DNA of 64,000 nt from Austropuccinia psidii (Eukaryota > Basidiomycota > Pucciniomycetes > Pucciniales > Sphaerophragmiaceae), in NCBI GenBank assembly GCA_023105745.1, contig JALGQZ010000004.1:32919816-32983815 (forward strand), written 5' to 3'. The translations under genes were made by a program, and so were the position numbers. How positions within the stretch are numbered: position 1 is the stretch's first letter; each line of letters starts with the position of its first letter. This document shows, in pieces, positions 45,036-56,215 of this stretch. The notes under the pieces are model-generated. The model searched no databases. It was not told the origin of the DNA and worked only from the letters and a program-made list of their open reading frames with translations.

Positions 45036-48000
45036 TTACAGTCTTTGTTAAGTAATTGGCATAAGATGCTACAATTCTTATCTTGAGTATAGCTGCTTCT
45101 GACTTCTTCAAAGAAGGTGGTGTTCAAGTCTGTAAAACTTATTCCTTCTATTGGAATTTGTGGTGAATCTTCTTCTGGCACATAAGCAGGATTATCAATA
45201 TTATTTGGTAATGGCCATCTGCTTAGTCCATCTGCATTATTATGAATATTCCCATCCTTATGAACAATAGTCATATTTCCTCTGTATTCTTGTATGGCTA
45301 TTTGCCATCTGATCATGTGTCTGTTGGGTGTTTCCATGTTCAAAAGTGATTTGACGGCTGTACAATCTGTTATTATTTCAAAAACACATTCCTCTAAGAA
45401 GTAGTTCAATTTCTCCAAGGCCCAGACAAGGCATAGACATTCCATTTGACTTGCTCCATATCTGGCTTCAGTTGGTTTGATTTGCCTGGATATGAAACAT
45501 ATGGGTCCTTCTACAGGCTTATCATTTATGATCTGAACTTGGTGAAGTGCAGCACTCAGTCCATCCCCTGATGCATCAATATACAGTTTGAAAGGCAATT
45601 TAAAGTCTGGCATCAGTAAGAGTGGAGCAGTGGTCAATGCTTCTCTTAGAGACTCAAAAGCTTTGACTCTGTCAACAGTCATCTCAAACACTGTGTCTTT
45701 GTCACACAACTTATAAAGTGGTCTTGCTATGGATGCAAAATCTTTAATGTGTTGCCTGTAATATCCTGCAAAACCTAAGAATGACTGAATTTCCTTTTTA
45801 TTCTGAGGCATGGGCTTTAATAATACTGCTGCAACTTTGTTTTTTTCAATTCCAAGGTACAAACCAGATACAACATGTCCTAGTACTTTAAGTTCTTTAA
45901 ATCCAAAATGAAATTTCTTCAAGGAGATTTTCATGTTTACTGATTGGATTTTTGTCAAAACTCTTGATAATCTGTACATGTGCTCCTCCCAAGTCTTTGA
46001 ACAGATAATAATGTCATCAATGTGAATGATTAACCATCCCTCTGAGAGTTCTTCAGGGAAGATTTCATTCATCATTCTTTGGAAGTGTGAAGGTGCATTT
46101 TTGATACCAAAGGGCATCCTTAAGTATTCATACACTCCACAATGAACAATAATTCTCAAGTATTTTCTTGCTCTTGGTGTTACCACATTTTGATGGAATC
46201 CTTTAAGGGCATCCATAGTGGTTATATACACTGCTTGAGATATTTCAGTAAGGGCAATTTGGATTTTTGGTATTGGGTATCTGTCTGGGACAGTGTAAGT
46301 GTTCAGAGCTCTAAAGTCCCCAACCATTCTGGATTTTCCATTATGCCACGCCACTATAACTGGTGTAGTTATTTCTACTTCCTCATTGTGGCCTACTTTT
46401 CTTATTAAACCAAGGTCTAGAAGTTCTTTGATATGAATTTCTAGAGCTTCTCTTGATTTTGGACTTGCTGGATAAGCAGGTCTTCTTAAGAGTGGTGGAT
46501 AAGGTCTCTCAATGTTAAGAATGATGTCAACTTCATGACCAATAATTGCTCCCAGAGGTTCTTTGTCTGTAGCAAATGCTCCTTTGTGGTCATACAAAAG
46601 GGAAGAAAGTACATTTTCTTGTTTATCAGTCAGATGAAGGCTTATCTCAGCCTCATTCAACTGTTCAGACTTGAATTTTTCTAACTCTAAGCTGACTGGT
46701 GATACTTTGTTTACTGTAATTTGTCTTTTAAATGGTAAAAAGGCAAATTTCTGGCGCTTATTGTCCCCAATTGTAAAGTATCTGTCTTTGTTATTATGTA
46801 AATCTATCCCATACATGATCAAATAGTCATTTCCTAATATAAAATGGGTACTAGAGCAATTTTCCATAACAAATTCAACTGTGATCCTTAAATTCCCATT
46901 TATGTGTGGGAATATGACATTGGTCTCAAAGATTCCTAATGCTTTCATTGGGTTACTTGCACTGTTGAATTTTATACCATCAATTGGTAACAATTGGTCT
47001 TCAAAATTTGGTACACAAGTCTTAAGAAAAGATTTTCCAACACAAGAGCAGAAGGCTCCTGGGTCAAGCAAAAGTTTAGTGGGCTTGTTGTCAATCACAA
47101 CTTCTGTTATACAGGAGTTACCACCTGTATAACCTTTTCCTCTGTTTGGTTTTGTCTTCATAAGTTGTGCATCTTGAACTTTTGATAAATCAACTTGACC
47201 ATTGCTCAATTGTGGTAAGTGGGAATAAGATTCCATGATGTCAAAAGTTGCATTGATATTTTCTATATCTTTTGAAGATTCAGAAAATATGGATGACTTA
47301 TCATCTGAATTGTCTTCAATTATGTCTTCTTTTTCAACATCTGGTCCCATTTCAATGTCAATTTCATTGATTTTCCCCCTTTTTGGACATGTATTGGCTA
47401 AATGGGTGGTGCTTTGGCAAATATGGCATTTTCTGACTGTATCTGCAGATTTATATTTAATATTACTAGAATTTTCTTTGGGGTTTTTGTCCACAGAATC
47501 TTTCCAAGGTGTATTAAACCTTGTTTTAAGATTCACCCTACTAGAACCAATTTTGGTTCTGGTGGTTACTTCTTCTAGTATATTGATAATATCCTCTGCT
47601 GAAGATTGTTCAGTAGTCCTGCTTTTGACAGCATGCTCTAAGTCACCTCCACATTGTCTCAGAATTTTTCTATGGATCATAAATTCTGACATGTCAGGAT
47701 ATAATGCTGTTAATCTGTCCTTTTGTTGGCAAAACCATGGTAAAGCTTTGTCTTTATCAGCATTAAATTTGGCAGATTCAAAGGCTGTTTCAACTTTAAA
47801 CCTCCAAGCATCATTTGCCCATTTGTTGATGATTTGGGTTTTCCACCAAGTCCAACTCTGGTGTCCATGTGCTTGTCTTATTTTGATGTACCATCTGTGA
47901 GCTGATCTGGTAAACAAGGTGTTAAACCTGGCTGTTACCAATCTGTCTGGTAATTCAAAATCCTCTTTGATCATGTCAATACCTCTAATGAATTCCATAT

Positions 48001-49486
48001 GGTCATACTCTCCTTCACCACTGAAGTGAGGCCATTCTTTAAGTTTTGGAACTTCTTTCAAGAGTGCTTGGCCCATTGATGGTTCCAAGTTATGAAAAGA
48101 AGTGGATAATTCATTTTTCAATTGTGAATTATCAGGATCCAATACTTGTGGATTTGGAATTCTTGTGCCCTCATTTTGATTTAGAGGTGTAGACATTCTT
48201 GGTAAGGTGTTCAGTATTTGTTCAATGTCATTCATTTTACTGTTGCTACACCTTTGGGAATTTCTGTATTCATGTTGGAAGCTTTGTATTAAATTTATTA
48301 CTTCAATTTTATACATGTCTTCCTTATGTGTCAGTTCTTGCCATAACTCTGTCTGTCTTGTATTATCAGCAGTGACTTGATTCAATTTCATTGATAATTT
48401 TGATACTTCTTCTTGTGAAGCATCAAAACACTTTTTCAAGGCAATGGTATATGTCTTTACTTCAGTAAATGAATTTGAAATGTCATCAAGGACTTTCTTG
48501 TTATCTGTCTTGATAATATTTATGGCTTGTTTAATTCTTGTTTCAATTATGTCATCAATATTGAATTTAGAATATTTATCTGTTGATTCTTTAATAATGG
48601 CAGATTGTTCATTTATTTTATTGTTAGAAGAATTATCATTATTGGAATTTTTAATTGTTCTCAAAACTTTTTCAAAACACATAAGTGTTTCATTAATTTG
48701 GCACAGACTCAGGTTGTTTGTTTTAATGTTGTTACAAATGGTGTCATTTTTATCAGAAAGATGTTTTTTCACGTCATTTATAGCATTATACAACTCTGGG
48801 ATGGAATCAAATATGTCAGAAATCATTTCTGGAACCTTAATCTGGCTTCCTCCTTCTTCTGTAATTCCATCATGGTTCTGGCCATCTGAAATACATTTTC
48901 CATGGCATCCTGCTGAATCTTTGGGATTCTGTAGCCCTGGCTGTAAGGCTTTGGGGCTGGTGCCTTCCCTTTGCCCTTGTTTGGAGTTTGTGGCTGCTTT
49001 TTCACGTTGGAATTGCTGCTGCTGGCCACTGGGGCTGTTTTTGGCACTGGTTTGGGTGTTGGAGGGTTGTTTTTCCTCCATCCTAGTGTCAAAAGCATCA
49101 TGTTTTTCTTCTCCATCAATGGATGCCATCCATTGAGCAATTTGCAAGTGTTGGGATGGCCCAAGAATTTTCTTACTGTCAGGTAAGAATTCATGCAATT
49201 TTTCCACAGATCTGCCAGGATCTGGTACTCCTTGTACTGCAGTGCATTGTTGTAAGCTTTGTGGCTGGCTTTGTATATGTCCACTGAGGCTTCTAGTGGC
49301 GGTGTCAGCTCTTTTTGAAGGTAAAATGGTATTATCAGCTTCAGAATGACCCATTTTAGTTGTTTGGAAGTCATCAACTGACCCTTTTCCTTCTGTACCT
49401 GGTTGGCCTCTGCCATAATCACGTCTATTACCTTTTTGGGAGCTGCTTGAGGGGTTGTAGCTGGCTCCTGATCTGGTTGAAGGCAT
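44498..49486 (-). pseudogene. Element C Gag-Pol polyprotein, truncated in integrase
   Basis: 1,662 codons from MPSTRSG at 49486. In order: low-complexity leader; helical segment (~240-420); Gag core with W485; zinc knuckle C687-x2-C-x4-H-x4-C700; protease box [11 protein letters not shown] at ~808; RT; RNase H ([15 protein letters not shown], ~1304); integrase zinc finger and first Asp (MDWVTG). It then ends at [14 protein letters not shown] by the frame-shifting duplication. In the RT box Tyr is replaced by His (HIDD; CAC at plus 46022-46024, codon 1155). The LKKCHFG of C' is LKKFHFG here. The start ATG lies inside the predicted second intron. Inactive as it stands. Confidence 0.9.
48823..49472 (-). 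CDS. Element C spliced leader ORF, exon 3 (second gag frame)
   Basis: 650-nt exon, open in the frame that overlaps the Gag-Pol start in the -1 register, ending in TGA at 48823. It reads [72 protein letters not shown], a Pro/Lys-rich linker, and a helix [27 protein letters not shown]. Spliced to the 198-nt exon (49537-49734) and the split ATG it gives a 282-residue protein. Conserved in C' and (broken once) in A. Function unknown; probably a Gag N-terminal protein or half of a frameshift product. Confidence 0.6.
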
Positions 49487-49536
49487 AATTATGGTTAAAA
49501 AGGCTTAAAATAGTATTTTTACGTCAAAAAACTTAC
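49473..49536 (-). other. Predicted gag intron 2 of element C
   Basis: 64 nt: donor GGCCAATA|GTAAGT, acceptor CCTTCAACCAG|ATCAGG. It contains the ATG of the Gag-Pol frame (49486-49484). Length and sites are the same in C' (58481-58544) and A (16387-16450, donor GTAGGT). Confidence 0.6.
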
Positions 49537-49734
49537 TATTGGCCAAATTTTTAGCTTTCTGAAGGGTATTACTTATGTCCAAGTTAATTAATTCAGAAGA
49601 TATTGGTTCAGGCTGGTTATTTTGAGTCACAATAACAGTGCTATTATGATCAGAATTGACAGTACTGGCAGGGATAATGCTGGTTACTGTTGAGGCTGTT
49701 TCAATGTTTTCTTGTCTTACCACGTTGTCAGACA
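49537..49734 (-). CDS. Element C spliced leader ORF, exon 2
   Basis: 198 nt. It supplies TG of the start codon, then codes SDNVVRQENIETASTVTSIIP...ISNTLQKAKNLAN before joining exon 3. There is no in-frame ATG at its start; the only way to begin with Met is the split codon A|TG made by the leader intron. Ser/Thr/Asn-rich, no domain recognised. Confidence 0.5.
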
Positions 49735-49812
49735 CTAAAATTAATGAAAAAGCCAATTAATTAAGTAAAAAAAAGGATATTTCAAAAAAAGAAATAAAAA
49801 TTTAAGCCTCAC
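49735..49812 (-). other. Predicted leader intron of element C (creates start codon)
   Basis: 78 nt: donor TTATAA|GTGAGG, acceptor CATTAATTTTAG|TGTCTG. The exon junction is A|TG, giving ATG with A at -3. Confidence 0.5.
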
Positions 49813-49939
49813 TTATAATATGAAAAAAATTATTTTTTATGGATTTTTTGAATTATAAGTATTTTTTAAATGTTTTTAAATTTTTCAATATAAGAAAAAA
49901 GATTTAAAAAGAGTAAAAAAAATATGTCACAGGTAAAAT

Positions 49940-49960
49940 ATTCCCGACGGGGCCCCCAAA
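49940..49960 (-). promoter_or_regulatory. Primer-binding site of element C
   Basis: On the minus strand TTTGGGGGCCCCGTCGGGAA follows the 5' LTR. From the third base, TGGGGGCC...GTC...GGGA resembles the complement of a proline tRNA 3' end (CCA plus discriminator C). tRNA identity is inferred from memory of the general tRNA-Pro 3' end and not matched to a genome. Confidence 0.5.
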
Positions 49961-51800
49961 TGTAAGGTGTGGATATGAAACTTTGATTAAAAATCAAGTA
50001 CTTTTCCTGTCCTCAAAATTTGTATAAGGTAAAATTCTATTAAAAATAGTAAGAAATATTATTTTTAAGAGAAAACACGCCAAATTTATTGTTTATAACT
50101 TTATTAGTATAAAACAATAATATTATAAAAATTTATTGTTTTACCAACAATAAAAATTTATCCAAAAAAATACTCTACAAGAGATATTTTAAGGCTACAA
50201 AAGAAATTTCTTCAAGAGCAATTTCAATTGGAATTAATTGAGCAAAGAACTGCAAGCAATTAATTAAAGAACAAAGTCTTTAAAAAGAATATTAAAGAGA
50301 AAACACGCCCAAAAGTGACCAGAGTGAATTTGGAAACAAAGTGACAAAGTTAACAGTGATGAAAGATGCTTTAATTCACTTTTGGGGTGGTTCAGGGGTA
50401 AAAATGATTATAAGAGTTACAAACAATGATTATAATGATTTTTTCACGTGGTTAAAAGGATTAAAATGATTAAAAAGTGGTGGTTGGAATCTTTGATTGA
50501 TTGGTTTAACAGTGTTTAAACTAATTAATAAAAGGAAAAGATTCTAACATGAAGAGAAAAGTGGGGCAAAGAAGACATTCTTTTATAGCCATCAATTCTC
50601 TTACTCCAAAAGTAAAATTTACTCTTGTCAGTCGTGAAAAACAGTCTGACAACAGAAAAGCCAATTATGGCATCATTGAACCCTGGTTTAGACCAAAAAA
50701 CGGTTGGTTTAAGCCATTTTTAGCCATTTTTAGCCATTTTAGACCCTTAAATCAGCCATTACTATAGCAATAACAGGCCTAGAGCCTTCAAAACACGTCA
50801 GAATGTGTGTCAGAGGCGTAGAAACCAGTTAAAACTGTTTTTATTATGATTGTTTTATCTTAAGGGTAGTTTTACCCTCTTGGCAACAGCTAAAACTACC
50901 CCAGTTGGTATCAAAACCTCATCATCAATTGAGTCCACAGACCCTGTAACTCAATTCCAGGCCAAAAGTGATGAACCTTTGCGTGAATTTTGACATCCCA
51001 CGCCTGTCAGCAAGGATTTTGGGGGTCTAGCTCCCCCTTAGAGCTGGAGTTCCTTTTCCCCCCCAAATTTAATCTTTCCAATTTATTTTTCCTTTAATTC
51101 CTCATCATGTATTATACTTATACTTTACATATGTAATTCAATTCAATTGTACAGTACAATACAGTAATAATTGACACCTCATATGTAAATCAAAGTTCAC
51201 TTATGTAATACACGCGCACATTTTGACATTTCAATTAAATTCAATTGAAAATACTTCAATTCCTCATAACTTCTAAACTAAACACAACACCTCAATTTTA
51301 ACACAAAAATTGATGGTTAACACCACATGTGGTGTGAATTAAATTAAGGTTTTGAGGATTTTCAACTTTTGTATTGAAAATACTAGAAACTTAATTTAAG
51401 CTTATTTAGAGTTGAGTTACAAGAATTTCACTCAGAGGTGACCCCACCTGATTTTTTATGAGGAATCCAATGGTGAAATAAATTTTATATGTTTATTTAT
51501 TGGATAAAAAGTTATAATAAATTTTATTTAACTTTTTTCCAAATTTATTTATTTTTTCACAATTTTGTTAAAATTTCATTTTTACTTAATTTTTTCAAGT
51601 ATAAATGTAATTTTATAATTTCAAAATTTGATGTAATTTTATTTTTAAATTGTAATTAATTTTTTATTTTTGAATATAATTTTATATTCATATTTTGATT
51701 TTTATTTTAATAATATAAATAAATTTATTTTATTTATATTAATATGTTAATTTTGTATTTGTGGTCTTTTGGGTATATGAAATTACCTCTAAGGCTCACA
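49961..51800 (-). repeat. Element C 5' LTR
   Basis: 1,840 bp, TGTAAGG...GGCTCACA as read on the plus strand. TATA box TATAAAAG at 50580-50587 (minus). Near-identical to the C 3' LTR and to the C' LTR. Confidence 0.95.
50580..50587 (-). promoter_or_regulatory. TATA box of element C 5' LTR
   Basis: TATAAAAG within GGCTATAAAAGAATG, minus strand, about 1.2 kb into the LTR. Probable start of the genomic RNA about 25-30 bp downstream. Confidence 0.6.
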
Positions 51801-51805
51801 GGCTG

Positions 51806-52195
51806 GTTCCTTTGGAAGCCAAGGTCTCTGAGGTATACAGGGGACATATAAGTGTTTTCAAGCAGTCAAAAACTTTATGTTCTGAGGGTATTTACCTTTT
51901 CCTGTGCCTTGTACAAATTTGTTATCTGCTGATTTGGGCAGTTTGCCTTTGGAGGTTACAACTGGGTTAATAATTGTAATCTTTCCTGTACAAGTGGTTA
52001 AGGTTGGTTTACCTTTTATTGAAGCAGAGTTTCGTGGTTTTCTACTCCTCTGAGTGGCTATTGGTGTCCACCTTTTGGCTGTAATGAGGCCTTCACTAAG
52101 TCTTTTTCCTTTGCCCTTGCTGCCCTCTGGTTCTGAGGGGGTCACTGGTGTGTTGGCCTGTGACTGGGTCTCAAGTGGTATGTAACTTTCTCCCA
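51806..52195 (-). CDS. Element B gag leader ORF, exon 2 and start of exon 3
   Basis: Exon 2 is 52195-51896 (300 nt): TG of a split start codon, then GESYIPLETQSQANTPVTPS, EGSKGKGKRLSEGLITAKRW, SRKPRNSASIKGKPTLTTC, VQGTGK. Intron 51895-51828 (68 nt; GAAAAG|GTAAAT ... ACCTCAG|AGACC) joins it to ETLASKGT (51827-51806), which continues beyond Gypsy C at 41218. Without splicing the frame ends at 51858. Lys/Thr/Ser-rich, function unknown. The codon before GES is GTG in the genome; ATG arises only after leader splicing. Confidence 0.55.
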
Positions 52196-52740
52196 CTGAA
52201 TAAAACAGGAAAGGAGGGCTTATGTCAGTTAAGACTTCTTAAAAGGCTGGTTTTGCATGTCTAAGAATGGCCTCTGGGCTTGTATATTATTACAATATGC
52301 CCTTGTATTATGACAGTGTAATTGAATTAACAATTCCACGTCAAAAATACAGCTTACTGATATGTGGTATACTTTTTGTATACCAATATCTTACAGAATA
52401 CTTGTAATTAGCAAGTATAATCTGTCAGAGATGGTGTATCACAGGGCAATTGAGTTAACAATGTGCCCAAACATGCCTCAACTGTTGGTTTATCAGTATG
52501 AGCTGTCTTGATTCAATTAAGAATTAAGACTCTATTAGTGGCTTAAAAGTGTTTTTATATACAAAACACGCCAAAAATACTGGTCTTGTGGTTATCAGCC
52601 ACGTGACAGATACTCTTTAAAATATGATTATTTTTAAAATAAAAAATAAAAATATATAAAAATATATAGTTTTTAGAGAAAATGACGCCTAAGAAGATAA
52701 GACAAGTGTCAATAAAATGATAAAAAAGAGAAAAACTTAC
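52196..52740 (-). other. Predicted leader intron of element B (creates start codon)
   Basis: 545 nt: donor TTACAA|GTAAGT (a consensus donor) just downstream of the primer-binding site, acceptor TTTTATTCAG|TGGGAG. The junction gives ACA-ATG-G, a good start context (A at -3, G at +4). Same design as the A/C family with unrelated sequence. Nothing else recognised inside the intron. Confidence 0.55.
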
Positions 52741-52763
52741 TTGTAATAAGTCCAAAAGGTTTT

Positions 52764-52786
52764 AAAACACGGCCAGGCCCACAACA
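52764..52786 (-). promoter_or_regulatory. Primer-binding site region of element B
   Basis: On the minus strand TGTTGTGGGCCTGGCCGTG directly follows the 5' LTR. It contains TGGGCCTGG; the pairing tRNA is not identified. Confidence 0.4.
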
Positions 52787-54223
52787 TGTCAGGATGAGTC
52801 TATGTTGAAGTGGTAATAAAGCTATTTACAACTAAAGCTATGACTGTAACACGTCGACAATAGTTAAAAATGCTTTTATAAAGGTTAAAGATGGATTAAT
52901 TTAATAATAAAAGGGCTTTACTATAAGGAATATAGTGGTGGTGAGCACTGTTGAAAGCCCTGGATGCAGCTTTACCTGTTGGGTTACAATAATAAAGACT
53001 ACAATACTTTAAATTAGGAGTATACCTGATTATTACCCAAGAGTAAAACTGTTTTTGACAGTTTACTACGTAGGGTATTCAAGAGCAGGATGAGGAGACA
53101 ATATTGGCTGTTAAAAGCCTCCTTTTTATCCTGAAATGGGGTGGAAAGGGTGCTAGACCTTTCCATGTAGAGGAAGTGAAGATTTTTCACTCTCTAGGAC
53201 TGACTTGTGGTTTGCAAACAGCCTGTATTCCCTGTATTGGGCTCAGATGTGGTTTTGAAACCACATCTGGGCAGTTTTCACCAATACAGGGTGAAAACTT
53301 TCATCTGGGGACCTCACAGCCTGATTCTGACGTGTATGACGCATAGAATGCTGTACGGAAACTGTATGGGACCCCAGTATTGACTGACTTATGAGGTATT
53401 GAAGTATTAACATGCTTCTTTGTCTATTTGACACCTCATAATCAGAGTACAACTGTATCCTGTCATAATACAGTTGTATTGGTCATATTGTGGGATTATA
53501 CCCTTCAAATGTCCATACCTCTGTCAGTGTTTGAGATACCATGCTCAAAATTGGTTCATTGAATAGCCCTGTATGGGCTCTACACAATGATACCCAATTT
53601 GGTATGGTTATCATTAAATATGACAAAGTTATCCTATGTGCAAGGTTTTTGTACATAGGCCTGGTTTGGGCAAAAAGCTGTATTGAGCTTGTTTGCCTCA
53701 TAACTTCTGTTATAGGTGAGATATGAAGAAGTGGATGGCACCATCAGATAGGCCTGATTGTGCTCTTTCCAAAAAGACCCCACTTCAAGTATCCCACACT
53801 AAAACTGTATAAGCTAGATGAGAGGTGAATGTTTTGTTCACCCTTATTTGGCCTGAATTTGACAATAACTCAAGTAATACTGGTGCTAGCTCAGTTTGGC
53901 TGGTACCATTGGATAGCCCTGACTTAGAGCTTCATTTTGAATACCCATTTGGTGGGGTTAAGCCTCTCCTTCTATATTTTAGATGAAAGGTGAAAATTAA
54001 GGTTTAGGCTCAGCAATAACTTTGAGCAGGAATAACTTTGTTATCTCTTGTCCTATGGTGATGGGACTTATGTTTTCAGAAAGAGGTGAGTTTCTTCTTT
54101 CTTTTGATGCCTTTTGAGCTGATTTGGTTCAGCTCCATGTTTTGGTGGTATCTTGACTATACCATTGGTTTATGGTATTTTGGCTGTCATGCTTGTGCTC
54201 TGGTTTGGAGTCACAGGCTGACA
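52787..54223 (-). repeat. Element B 5' LTR
   Basis: 1,437 bp, the same length as the 3' LTR with scattered substitutions and no net indel. Followed on the plus strand by the AATTT target duplication. Confidence 0.93.
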
Positions 54224-54228
54224 AATTT

Positions 54229-54620
54229 ACAGTTTCTAAATGTGCAAGTTTTCTTTCAAAACAGGAGAAATTACTCTTTTTGAGGAGGTTTACCACCAAA
54301 ACTAATTGAAAATGGTTAGGATTTTCTTAAATCCTACAAAATTCATTTGGTCGGATGGTTTTTTTTTAAAACTTTCAAAAAATTTCTCTTAAGGATTAAA
54401 CACTAAACTGCAGAGACACCTTGCTCATTAAAAGTCAAGCTTTAAGATCCTAATTAAAGAAGATACTAGTCCACCTACTAGTGAGTGATGAATTAAAGTC
54501 TTTTCACCCTATTGGCTCCATTGATCTCTGTCATAAACAAACCTCAGCTACTAGGCTTAATTTATCAAATAAACTTCTAGTATAACCTTCTGGAGGAGGG
54601 ATCAGAAAAAATGCATTCAA
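54229..54620. repeat. ~400-bp tandem repeat, unit 3
   Basis: Continuation of units 1 and 2 (30886-31713) on the other side of element B. It shares CAAGCTTTAAGATCCTAATT, CTACTAGGCTTAATTTATCA and GGATCAGAAAAA (54599). It shows that B inserted within a tandem array. Confidence 0.8.
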
Positions 54621-56215
54621 TTAAAAATACTTATATGGGGAAAAGGAAGAATGTGCAATATAGGGCCTCTATTTATATCAATGGGGCCCTCCATAGGCGT
54701 TCAAAAAACAGGGCACTTAGAAATTTTAAGCCGCTGGTGGCTGTACAAAGCAGTGCAAACTTTAATTTGGTATTTTCAGCGGCAACATGTTGTGAAATGA
54801 CATGAGTCTAGATTTATGACCAATCAGATAGCTTTACTTCACTTTTGATATTGACATGTTGTGTTTTGGACCAATCACATTCATTAATTCTCATCTCACA
54901 TGTTCATGTGACATATGGCTGTGAAATACAGTCAAACCTTAATTCTTGCCCCTGGAGCCCTAATCTCCATGTATTACTCAATTTATTACTAAACAGTCAG
55001 CTGATTTTACTGTATTATAGCCTTCTGGTCCTCTGGGGGCTGACTTGTGGGTTAGGTTTCACTTCTTTTTGAAAATAAATGTAGGACTGATTACCTGTAT
55101 TCCTTGTTGACCTGCATTACCTGTATTCTTGCTGAAAATTCTTAAATCTTCTTAAATATTCCCAAACCTTCCAGGAATTTTACTTTCCCAAGACTCTAAA
55201 CTTTGAGTGTGTCCTTCATGTGGCTTGAACCCATGAAATTCCTACTTCTAGTCTCAAAAGACAGATGTCTTCCTTACCAACTTTGCCAGTTGGCCTTTTC
55301 TGAGACTCTCAAAATGCTGACTACACTCACATGTCCCACTTCTTTTCTCTTTGCAAAAATATTTTTCAAACCTACTGGTCTTGCAGAGTTTCCTTAAAAG
55401 AGGACAACTATACAAGACTAATAGTTTAAAACAAAATAAAACAAATCAATACATACCATATCCCTTCCCACCTCCAGTACCACCCTTCATTTCTTCAGCT
55501 CTAATGAGGAATTTGGAGGTCACAGTACCAGAAATGTTGAGGGAATATCACCTTTCCAATTCAACAATAAATTATTTAAATCTTAAACCTTAATCACTCC
55601 AATTATTGAAAGGAACTCAAGGATTATTATCTCATCCTTGTGTGGTTCATAACAGCAAAAATACATGAAAGATCCCAAAACTAATACTTTAAATGGTATT
55701 TGTTCCACACCTTGAACCTTCTATGTCCCCTATGATGCCTAAAACTGTTCTCTTTATTAATTTGAATCCTCATTGTGACTCTGATTATAATAATAACCAA
55801 ATTACTTATATTGAAGCATATTATTAAAAAAATACATACATAAAAAATTATTTTAAGAAAAAATTGAAAAAAGCCTTTTATTTGGGTACTGTCTATCACA
55901 ACTATGTTTTTGATAGTCCAGTGGGGTGACACTGGTGGAGAAAACCTTTTGTCAATTATGATTTATAAATATATCCCTGTGATCTTCCATGCTTATTTTA
56001 CTTTTATTATCCCTTAAAAGGTATTTTCATACTCTTATTACTTATTTTATATAATAAATGAGAAAAAATTTAAAAAAATTACTCAGCTGACCTGTCATGG
56101 TATACCACAGCACTAAAGTGCAGATTTACTCATTATTGCTCACCAACAGCAACTCGTGGGAAGATGGTTTTTGCTAAGAGATCTAACAGAACCATTCTTG
56201 AAAAAGCAAGATGTC
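54621..56215. other. Spacer between elements B and C', no protein gene
   Basis: AT-rich with a more balanced patch (54640-54960) containing a hairpin-prone GGGCCTC...GGGGCCC area and CAAAAAACAGGGCACTTA, distantly like CACTCAAAAACAGGGGACTA at ~27870. It may be an old mobile-element fragment. ATGTC at 56211-56215 is the left target duplication of C'. Confidence 0.4.
55205..55296 (-). ncRNA. tRNA-like sequence (pseudo-tRNA or SINE head)
   Basis: On the minus strand there is an A box TGGCAAAGTTGG (55288-55277, fits TRGYNNARNNGG) and, 44 nt further, a B box GGGTTCAAGCC (55232-55222, fits GGTTCRANNCC). Between them GTCT...AGAC can form a short anticodon-like stem. I cannot pair a 7-bp acceptor stem, so this is not a normal tRNA gene. 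It could be a tRNA pseudogene or the pol III head of a SINE. Confidence 0.4.

Larger units (their letters stand above)
41219..51805 (-). mobile_element. Gypsy element C, full-length, with target duplication GGCTG
   Basis: The element is 41224-51800, minus strand: 3' LTR 41224-43033, 5' LTR 49961-51800, with GGCTG at 41219-41223 and 51801-51805. It is inserted in the gag leader exon of element B. The LTRs are almost identical apart from an indel of ~30 bp in a TAGCCATTTT repeat area, so C is the youngest insertion with two LTRs here. Gag-Pol is one long frame of 1,662 codons, ended by a 508-bp duplication in integrase. Confidence 0.95.
31714..54223 (-). mobile_element. Gypsy element B, full-length, carrying two nested insertions
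   Basis: Chromovirus-like Ty3/Gypsy element on the minus strand with 1,437-bp LTRs at 31714-33150 and 52787-54223. Target duplications AATTT are at 31709-31713 and 54224-54228. Without solo LTR D3 (37504-39735) and Gypsy C (41224-51800) the element is about 9.7 kb. The LTRs differ by roughly 4-5% over the first 400 bp by eye. The gag-pol frame is broken at several points. It is a different family from A/C but has the same gene plan. Confidence 0.93.

Noticed and set aside
47235..47900. 221-codon plus-strand frame, repeated at 60117-60782 on the minus strand
   Set aside because: Antisense shadow of Gag and zinc-knuckle coding sequence.
48444..49136. 230-codon plus-strand frame, repeated at 58881-59573 on the minus strand
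   Set aside because: Antisense of the Gag leader; Leu/Ser/Phe-rich shadow of Gln/Lys/Glu codons.
50549..50767. 72-codon frame in the C LTR and its counterpart 57470-57252
   Set aside because: Antisense to the LTR and across the TATA box; no sign of a protein.
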